Shown in pieces: positions 58,526 to 64,000 of a stretch of DNA of 64,000 nucleotides. The stretch is from Duganella lactea. GTDB taxonomy: Bacteria; Pseudomonadota; Gammaproteobacteria; Burkholderiales; Burkholderiaceae_D. The notes beneath the pieces are model-generated. The model was not told where the DNA came from. It searched no databases and worked only from the letters and a program-made list of their open reading frames with translations. The stretch spans positions 1 to 64,000 of the forward strand of contig NZ_WWCP01000035.1 in assembly GCF_009857505.1 (NCBI RefSeq), read 5' to 3'. The position numbers and the translations under genes were made by a program. Within the stretch, counting starts at the first letter, position 1, and every line of letters begins with the position of its first letter.

Positions 58526-59499
58526 TGTTAAGCGATCGCTTTGGCCGCACGATCGACTATCTTCGGGTGTCGGTGACGGATCGCTGCGATCTGCGCTGCA
58601 CCTACTGCATGCCCAAGGACTTCAAGGGCTACGAAGACCCGCCGGACTGGCTCACCTTCGCTGAGATCGAGCGCGTGGTGGCGGCCTTCGCCCGCATGGG
58701 CACCTCGCGCGTGCGCCTCACCGGCGGCGAGCCGCTGACCCGCCGCAATATCCCGCAACTGGCCTCGCGCCTGTCGTCGCTGCCGGGCATCCGCGACCTG
58801 TCGCTGTCGACCAACGGCACGCGGCTGGCGCGCCATGCCGAGGCGCTGAAGGCGGCCGGCGTCACCCGCGTCAACGTCAGTCTGGATACACTGGACCGCG
58901 ACTGCATGGCCAACATCACCGGGCGCGATTGTCTGCCGGTGGTGCTGCAAGGCCTGCATGCGGCCAAGGAGGCCGGCCTGGCGCCGGTCAAGATCAACAT
59001 GGTGGCCATGCGCGGCGTGAACGACGCCGAAATCGACGCCATGGCCGCGTTCTGCATCGAGCAGGAATTCATGCTGCGGCTGATCGAAGTCATGCCGATG
59101 GGCGAAACCGGGCAGAATTCCTCTTATCTCAATCTGGCGCCGGTGCAAACGCGCCTGGCCGAAAAATTCAAGCTCAAACCACAAGCGCTGGAACTGGGGG
59201 GCGGGCCGGCGCGCTATTGGACCACCGAGGACGGCAAGGCCAGCATCGGCTACATCACGCCGATGTCGCAGCACTTCTGCGCCACCTGCAACCGCGTGCG
59301 GCTGTCGGTGGACGGCACCTTGTACTTGTGCCTCGGTCAGGAGCAGCAGTATCCGCTGCGTCCATTGCTGCGTGGCGGCGCCACCGACGCGGAGCTGGAG
59401 CAGGCGATTCGTGAGGCGATCGAGCTCAAGCCGCGGGAGCACGACTTTAACCGTCAGCCGGAGAAGATCATCCGCTTCATGTCGCAGACCGGCGGCTGA
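58525..59499 (+). CDS. moaA: MoaA, GTP 3',8-cyclase (molybdopterin biosynthesis)
   Basis: A 324-aa radical-SAM enzyme making the first intermediate of the molybdenum cofactor, required by NarG. The N-terminal [4Fe-4S] motif is CDLRCTYCMP (Cys21, Cys25, Cys28). The second cluster is in FCATCNRVRLSVDGTLYLCLG near residue 250. The usual C-terminal Gly-Gly is present (QTGG). The start codon overlaps the ppiC stop (TAATG). No other moa genes are nearby, so this copy probably boosts cofactor supply during nitrate respiration. Confidence 0.96.
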   Translation: MLSDRFGRTIDYLRVSVTDRCDLRCTYCMPKDFKGYEDPPDWLTFAEIERVVAAFARMGTSRVRLTGGEPLTRRNIPQLASRLSSLPGIRDLSLSTNGTRLARHAEALKAAGVTRVNVSLDTLDRDCMANITGRDCLPVVLQGLHAAKEAGLAPVKINMVAMRGVNDAEIDAMAAFCIEQEFMLRLIEVMPMGETGQNSSYLNLAPVQTRLAEKFKLKPQALELGGGPARYWTTEDGKASIGYITPMSQHFCATCNRVRLSVDGTLYLCLGQEQQYPLRPLLRGGATDAELEQAIREAIELKPREHDFNRQPEKIIRFMSQTGG

Positions 59500-59508
59500 G
59501 GCGCCGTG

Positions 59509-59528
59509 TATACTACCCCCGTACCCAC
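59509..59528 (+). promoter_or_regulatory. Candidate narX promoter with NarL-like heptamers
   Basis: A -10-like TATACT (59509-59514) is directly followed by TACCCCC (59514-59520) and TACCCAC (59522-59528), each one base off the NarL heptamer TACYYMT. Binding there would block the promoter. No good -35 was found, so narXL may instead be read from the nar operon. Confidence 0.35.
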
Positions 59529-59541
59529 ACGGAGAGATCGA

Positions 59542-61488
59542 TTGAAGCCCACCCTGTTCTCAAGCTGGCAAAAGCTGTCGACCCGCATCGTCGGGCTGTT
59601 GCTGAGTTTTCTGGCGGTGGCGCTGCTGGTCATCGGCTCGACGCTGCTGCTGTCCTGGCAGCTGGAGGGCAGCGCCGCCGCCATCAACGTCGCCGGCAGT
59701 TTGCGCATGGAGAGCTACAAGCTGGCGATGCTGGCCGGACGCCTGTCCGATGGCTCCGAGCGGGGCGAGGCGGTGGCGGGCGTGCGGGCGCAGATACAGC
59801 GCATCGACGGCACGCTGGCACTGCTGCAACAGGGCGACCCGCAACGGCCGCTGTTCCTGCCACCCACCTCCGCCATCCGCGATGTGTATGGTGACGTGCA
59901 GCGCGAATGGCGCGTGGAGCTGGTGCCTCAGGTGGAAAAGCTGTTGACGCCGGAAGCCTCGGCCAGCACGCCGGTTTCAGCCTCCTACGCCGTGCAGCAA
60001 CTGGCGGAGCGCTTTGTATTCGGCGTCGACCATCTGGTGCAGCGCATAGAGCGCGACAGTGAGCGGCGCACCTTCTGGCTGCGCGCTTCTCAGCTGACGC
60101 TGCTCGGCCTCGCACTGGTGGGCACGGTCAGCATTATTTATCTGTTGTTCGATATGGTCGTGGTGCCGGTGACGCGATTGCAGGGCGGCCTGGAACGCAT
60201 GCGCGAGCAGGATTTCAGCGTGCGCCTGCCTGTCAACAGCAACGACGAATTCGGCATGCTGGCGCGCGGCTACAACCAGATGGCCGACAAGCTGCAGGAC
60301 TCCTACGCCAACCTGGAGCAGCGGGTGCAGACCAAGACCGGCGAGCTGGAACAGCAGAACAGGGAGCTGGCGCTACTCTACGACAGTTCGGCATTCCTGC
60401 AGCAGCCGCAGTCGGCGGAGGCCATGTGTCACGGCTTCCTGGAGCGCATCAGCGAGTACTTCGGCGCCGACGGCGGCTCGGTGCGCGTGCTGGACCCGAA
60501 CCGCAACAATATCCACATGCTGGTGCATCGCGGCATATCGGCGGAACTGGTGGAGTCCGAGCGTTGCCTGAAAGTGGGGGACTGCCTGTGCGGCGAGGCC
60601 GTTGTCAGCAAGCTGGCGGTCATCCACGACCTGCGCCGCAACCCCAATAATCATAACCTCAAGTGCAATCGCGAAGGCTTCTCGACGATTTCTATTTTCC
60701 ACATCTTCGCGCAGCGCCAGTATCTTGGCTTCTTCAATCTGCACTTCCGAAAGACCACGGTGTTCACGACGGCGCAAACAGCGCTGCTGGAAACGCTCGG
60801 CCAACTGCTGGGCACCGCCATCGAGAACCAGCGCCTGCAGGTGCGCGAGCGCGAACTGGCGATTTCGGAAGAGCGCAACCTGGTGGCGCAGGGCCTGCAC
60901 GACAGCATCGCGCAAGGCCTCAACTTCCTCAATCTGCAGGTGCAGATGCTGGAGCAGTCGCTCAAGCAGCAGCGTATCGACGAGGTGGAGAGCATCGTGC
61001 CGATGCTGCGCGCCGGCGTCGATGAAAGCTATCAGGATGTGCGTGAATTGCTGCATAACTTCCGCACCCGACTGCAGGAGGGTACGCTGGTGTCGTCGCT
61101 GGAGACTGTGGTGGACAAGTTCCGCCGCCAGAGCGGGATCGCGGTGGACTTCGACGCCAATGGCGATGGCGCGCCGTTCCCGCGCGAGCAACAGCTGCAA
61201 CTGCTGTTCATCGTGCAGGAGGCATTGTCGAATGTGCGCAAGCACGCTTCGGCCTCGCAGGTGTGGATACGCCTGGCGGACGAGCAGGACTTCACCTTGA
61301 GCATCAAGGACAATGGCCACGGCTTCGACGTGCAGAAATTGCAGACGCTGGGCGATGCCCACGTGGGCGTCAACATCATGCGCGAACGCGCGCAGCGCAT
61401 CGAGGCGCAACTGGAACTGAAATCGCAGCCGGGCGAGGGCGCCGAAGTGGTGCTGCACCTGCCGCGCGCGCAGCGTCGCGCCGCATAA
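59542..61488 (+). CDS. narX: NarX, nitrate/nitrite sensor histidine kinase
   Basis: A 648-aa membrane kinase. TM1 at about 15-38 is followed by the nitrate-binding P-box (INVAGSLRMESYKLA, about residues 48-62), a periplasmic four-helix domain, TM2 (about 190-212), HAMP, coiled coil, GAF-like central module with a Cys pair (GDCLCGEA), HisKA_3 dimerisation with LVAQGLHDSIAQGLNFL (His453) and HATPase_c. It phosphorylates NarL when nitrate is present. The start is TTG at 59542 with GGAGAG upstream; an in-frame GTG at 59506 has no ribosome binding site. narL follows after 12 bp. Confidence 0.93.
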   Translation: MKPTLFSSWQKLSTRIVGLLLSFLAVALLVIGSTLLLSWQLEGSAAAINVAGSLRMESYKLAMLAGRLSDGSERGEAVAGVRAQIQRIDGTLALLQQGDPQRPLFLPPTSAIRDVYGDVQREWRVELVPQVEKLLTPEASASTPVSASYAVQQLAERFVFGVDHLVQRIERDSERRTFWLRASQLTLLGLALVGTVSIIYLLFDMVVVPVTRLQGGLERMREQDFSVRLPVNSNDEFGMLARGYNQMADKLQDSYANLEQRVQTKTGELEQQNRELALLYDSSAFLQQPQSAEAMCHGFLERISEYFGADGGSVRVLDPNRNNIHMLVHRGISAELVESERCLKVGDCLCGEAVVSKLAVIHDLRRNPNNHNLKCNREGFSTISIFHIFAQRQYLGFFNLHFRKTTVFTTAQTALLETLGQLLGTAIENQRLQVRERELAISEERNLVAQGLHDSIAQGLNFLNLQVQMLEQSLKQQRIDEVESIVPMLRAGVDESYQDVRELLHNFRTRLQEGTLVSSLETVVDKFRRQSGIAVDFDANGDGAPFPREQQLQLLFIVQEALSNVRKHASASQVWIRLADEQDFTLSIKDNGHGFDVQKLQTLGDAHVGVNIMRERAQRIEAQLELKSQPGEGAEVVLHLPRAQRRAA

Positions 61489-61500
61489 AAAGGAAAAAAC

Positions 61501-62157
61501 ATGGAAGACACTATCACCGTCCTGCTGGTCGACGATCACACGCTGTTCCGCAGCGGCATACGCTCGCTGTTGCAGCGCAATCCTGAATTCACCGTGGTGG
61601 GCGAGGCGGCCGACGGCTTCGAGGGCGTGAAACGCGCGCAGCAACTGAAGCCGCAGGTGATTCTGCTGGACCTGAACATGCCCGGCATGTCCGGCGTGGA
61701 AACGCTACAGCTGCTGCGCCAGGACTGTCCGGAAAGCGCGATCGTGATGCTGACCGTGTCCGAGGACGCGGAAGACCTGAGCACCGCGCTGAAGGCCGGC
61801 GCCAGCGGCTACCTGCTGAAGAACATCGATACCGACTACCTTACGCGTGCCATCCGCCGCGCCGCCGCCGGCGAAACCGTGGTGGCGGAGGCGATGACGG
61901 CCAAGCTGGTGGCGCAACTGCAAAGCGGCTCGACGCCGCCTGCCGCCTCGGAACTGGACAAGCTGACGCCGCGCGAACGCGAAATTCTCGACTGTCTGGC
62001 GCGCGGCGAGAGCAACAAGGGCATTGCCCGGATTCTGGATCTGGCGGAAAGCACGGTGAAAATCCACGTGCAGAGCGTATTGAAGAAGCTGAAGTTGAGC
62101 AGCCGCGTGCAAGCGGCTGTGTATGCGGTGGAGCACCGGCGGCAGAGCGGCGCCTGA
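61501..62157 (+). CDS. narL: NarL, nitrate/nitrite response regulator
   Basis: A 218-aa NarL/FixJ response regulator. Receiver domain with Asp11, Asp12 and phospho-acceptor Asp57 (VILLDLNMPGMSG). LuxR-type HTH about residues 150-210 (LTPREREILDCLARGESNKGIARILDLAESTVKIHVQSVLKKL). Expected to bind the NarL-like elements before narK, narG and the gene at 50689. AAGGAAAA precedes the ATG. Confidence 0.95.
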   Translation: MEDTITVLLVDDHTLFRSGIRSLLQRNPEFTVVGEAADGFEGVKRAQQLKPQVILLDLNMPGMSGVETLQLLRQDCPESAIVMLTVSEDAEDLSTALKAGASGYLLKNIDTDYLTRAIRRAAAGETVVAEAMTAKLVAQLQSGSTPPAASELDKLTPREREILDCLARGESNKGIARILDLAESTVKIHVQSVLKKLKLSSRVQAAVYAVEHRRQSGA

Positions 62158-62171
62158 GACGCCATCAAAAT

Positions 62172-62432
62172 TCAGTTGCCGCCGCCGCAGCAGCCACCGC
62201 AGCAGCCGCCCGCCTGTTCCACGCGCGGCGCGGATGGGTAGCCGGCGGCGGCCAGGCCCATGGTCAGCATGCGCGGCGACACGCGCGATTCGTCCAGCTG
62301 CACGCTGGCCAGGCCGTCGAGCAGCGAGACGCGCACGTCGCTGACGCCGTCCATGCCGCGCAGCAGTTCAGTGATCTTGTCGGCGCAATCTTCGCCGTTC
62401 ATGCCGTCGATATTCAGTACAGCGGTTTGCAT
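62172..62432 (-). CDS. HMA-domain protein with altered metal motif and Cys-rich tail
   Basis: An 86-aa single heavy-metal-associated (ferredoxin-like) domain. The metal site normally reads GMxCxxC; here it is GMNGEDC, so one Cys is lost. The C-terminus adds a CCGGCCGGG tail that could bind metal instead. It might traffic copper for NirK, but that is inference. It lies between narL and nnrS on the opposite strand, convergent with narL. AAAGGAC precedes the ATG. Confidence 0.78.
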   Translation of the reverse strand: MQTAVLNIDGMNGEDCADKITELLRGMDGVSDVRVSLLDGLASVQLDESRVSPRMLTMGLAAAGYPSAPRVEQAGGCCGGCCGGGN

Positions 62433-62508
62433 GGCAGTCCTTTCAATAAATGTCGTAACAGCGCTAGCCTAGCGCAGCGCGGGCGCCGTCACGACAGGTA
62501 ATTGCGAG

Positions 62509-62526
62509 TTTCTTGATCCAGGTTAT
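62509..62526. promoter_or_regulatory. Shared anaerobic-promoter motif, copy 3 (nnrS)
   Basis: TTTCTTGATCCAGGTTAT lies 76-93 bp upstream of the nnrS ATG. TTGCGA (62503-62508 region) and TATGAA (62525-62530) flank it like -35 and -10 hexamers. It matches the norB/nsrR copy at 16 of 18 positions. Confidence 0.55.
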
Positions 62527-62601
62527 GAATATCGGGCGTGCCTCTTCACCCGCGCACGAACAGCGCAGAAAATGAGGGTGTACTTTCAAAGGAAACGAAT
62601 C

Positions 62602-63786
62602 ATGACACTGCTCCGCATAGACGAACCAGCGACCGCCAAAGCCGGCCATCCCTTATGGCGCCTGGGTTTCCGTCCGTTCTACATGGTGGCCGCCATTTTC
62701 TCGGCGTTGGCGATTCCGCTGTGGATGGCGCAGTACTTCGGCTGGCTGCCGCATGGTACCAACGTCGGCTACATGTGGCACATCCATGAGATGGTGTTCG
62801 GCATGGCGGCGGCGGTGGTGGTGGGCTTCCTGTACACCGCCGGCTACAACTGGACCGGCTTCTGGACGCCGGTGCGTGGCCATCTCGCCGCGCTGGTGGC
62901 CTTGTGGCTGGCGGGCCGCGTGGCGATGCTGATCGCGCCGCCGCTGGCCGCCGCCGTCATCGACTGGCTGTTCCTGCCGTTCGCCGCCTGGCCGCTGTTC
63001 CGCGTGATGCAGAAGGCGAACAACCAGCGTAACTACTTCCTCGTTGGCCTGCTTGGCCTGATGGCGATCGCCAACGCCTTGTTCCACGCGATTGCGCTGG
63101 GCTGGCTGGCGGTGGCGCCGGCCGCGCCGGTGGAGGCGGCGATTCTGGTCATCGTGATGATGGAGGCGGCCATCGGCACGCGCATCATCCCCATGTTCAC
63201 GCGGAACGGCGCGCCGGGCAGCACGCCGCTGGTGCAGCCCAAGGTGGACAAGGCTTCGCTCGGCCTGCTGGCCCTGTCGGCCCTGTGCTGGGTGGCGCAG
63301 GCGCCGAAATGGCTGTTCGCGCCGGTGGCACTGGCCGCGGCGGCGCTGGTGCTGGTGCGGCTGTATCGCTGGCAGGCCTTGCGCACGCTGTCGGTGCCGC
63401 TGCTGTGGATTATGCATCTGTCGTATGCGTGGATCGCCGCCGGCTTCGTGTTGCTGGTGCTGGCACGCTGGAACCTGGTCAGTGTCAGCGCCGGCTTCCA
63501 CGCGCTGACGGTCGGCTCGATGGCCGGCCTGATATTGGGCATGATCACCCGTACCACGCTGGGTCATACCGGCCGGCCGCTGAAAGCCGGGCGCGCGGAG
63601 CGGTGCATGTTCATGCTGATCCAGTTGAGCGCCTTCGCCCGCGTGGCCGCCGCGCTGGGCTTCGACACTCATCATGGCATGGTGCTGATGATCAGCGCGG
63701 GCCTGTGGACCGCCGCTTTTGCCGTCTACGCCATTGTCTACGTGCCCTACCTGTCCAGCGCCCGGGTGGATGGCAAGCCGGGTTAA
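62602..63786 (+). CDS. nnrS: NnrS-family haem/copper membrane protein, NO resistance
   Basis: A 394-aa, twelve-TM protein. It has the NnrS family N-terminus PLWRLGFRPFYMVAAIFSALAIPLWMAQYFG, YMWHIHEMVFGMAAAVVVGFLYTAGYNWTG with haem-ligand histidines, RIIPMFTRNG and IMHLSYAWIAAGF. NnrS proteins protect against NO and nitrosative stress in denitrifiers, usually under NsrR or NnrR control. The ATG at 62602 follows AAAGGAAAC; the frame's earlier ATG (62572) lacks a site. Monocistronic, after the nar genes. Confidence 0.93.
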   Translation: MTLLRIDEPATAKAGHPLWRLGFRPFYMVAAIFSALAIPLWMAQYFGWLPHGTNVGYMWHIHEMVFGMAAAVVVGFLYTAGYNWTGFWTPVRGHLAALVALWLAGRVAMLIAPPLAAAVIDWLFLPFAAWPLFRVMQKANNQRNYFLVGLLGLMAIANALFHAIALGWLAVAPAAPVEAAILVIVMMEAAIGTRIIPMFTRNGAPGSTPLVQPKVDKASLGLLALSALCWVAQAPKWLFAPVALAAAALVLVRLYRWQALRTLSVPLLWIMHLSYAWIAAGFVLLVLARWNLVSVSAGFHALTVGSMAGLILGMITRTTLGHTGRPLKAGRAERCMFMLIQLSAFARVAAALGFDTHHGMVLMISAGLWTAAFAVYAIVYVPYLSSARVDGKPG

Positions 63787-63885
63787 GCGAGGTGTCGAAG
63801 TGCCACGCGGCACTGTTCGCTAGCGCACAATCGTCCTTGGCCGTGCGGCCTACAATCAGCCGTCAACACTGATAGGGACGCGACA

Positions 63886-64000
63886 ATGAAAAAACTGATG
63901 CTGGCGTTCGGCGTGGTGCACGCGACGATCGCCCTGTTATTCACTGCCGGCGCGATCTTCCTGATCGTCGTCGGCGCGCAATTGGGCTGGCACGCGTTGC
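63886..64000 (+). CDS. Membrane protein, N-terminal fragment (runs off window)
   Basis: The first 38 residues are visible: MKKLMLAFGVVHATIALLF then TAGAIFLIVVGAQLGWHAL. One long hydrophobic segment suggests a signal anchor or first TM helix. AGGGACG precedes the ATG. The family cannot be recognised from this part. Confidence 0.6.
   Translation, partial: MKKLMLAFGVVHATIALLFTAGAIFLIVVGAQLGWHAL

Noticed and set aside
63799..63814. Hairpin AGTGCC/GGCACT after nnrS as a terminator
   Set aside because: A 6-bp stem with no following T-run; too weak to call.
1..64000. CRISPR array, tRNA or rRNA genes
   Set aside because: No spaced direct-repeat array and no recognisable tRNA or rRNA sequence was noticed on either strand by eye; a dedicated tRNA search was not possible.

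Overview
The window looks like a chromosomal segment of an Oxalobacteraceae-type betaproteobacterium (Massilia / Duganella / Telluria / Rugamonas group). That placement is an inference from gene content: high G+C, a NirK with a C-terminal cytochrome c domain, quinol-type NorB, UbiUVT, a narK1-narK2 pair, and large carbohydrate-type TonB-dependent receptors. No rRNA, tRNA or CRISPR array was seen.

Left part (1-6.2 kb): the right end of a probable IS5-like element, then a chemotaxis receptor and a porin whose base composition is visibly more A/T-rich than the rest. From 3.2 to 17.6 kb lies a hemicellulose utilisation locus: a secreted GH31 alpha-xylosidase with a PA14 domain, a MocR-type regulator, a TonB-dependent receptor, a secreted esterase, and divergently a GH3 beta-xylosidase with PA14 and a double-headed esterase (alpha/beta hydrolase plus SGNH/SASA domain). 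Two matching LacI-type operators face each other between the divergent transcripts. From 17.7 to 29.6 kb come mostly housekeeping or unlinked genes: an OsmC-YcaO fusion, a second TonB receptor, an MscS channel, an amino-acid permease, a hybrid histidine kinase, a cupin and an AEC transporter.

Right half (29.6-63.8 kb) is an almost continuous anaerobic nitrate-respiration and partial denitrification island. Leftward operon 1 encodes hemerythrin, DUF2249, a 12-TM NnrS-like protein, a PaaX-family regulator and a small protein. It is divergent from ubiUVT (O2-independent ubiquinone synthesis), and one perfect FNR box lies symmetrically between two -10 elements. Next come the class III ribonucleotide reductase genes (nrdD, a separately encoded glycyl-radical peptide, nrdG), with tandem NrdR boxes. 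Then norB-DUF2249-nirK-nirV-sco run leftward from nsrR. Rightward are narK1-narK2-hemN-dnr-can and narGHJI-ppiC-moaA-narXL, followed by an HMA protein and nnrS.

Together these genes import nitrate, reduce it to nitrite (NarGHI), then NO (NirK) and N2O (NorB), defend against NO (NnrS, hemerythrin, NsrR), and supply the haem (HemN), ubiquinone (UbiUVT), Mo cofactor (MoaA) and dNTPs (NrdDG) needed without oxygen. No N2O reductase gene is present here. The regulatory DNA is unusually readable: FNR boxes at a constant 33 bp from their -10 boxes, a NarL-like element shared by narK, narG and a small NosL-like gene, NrdR boxes, and an unexplained motif shared by the nrdD, norB/nsrR and nnrS promoters.
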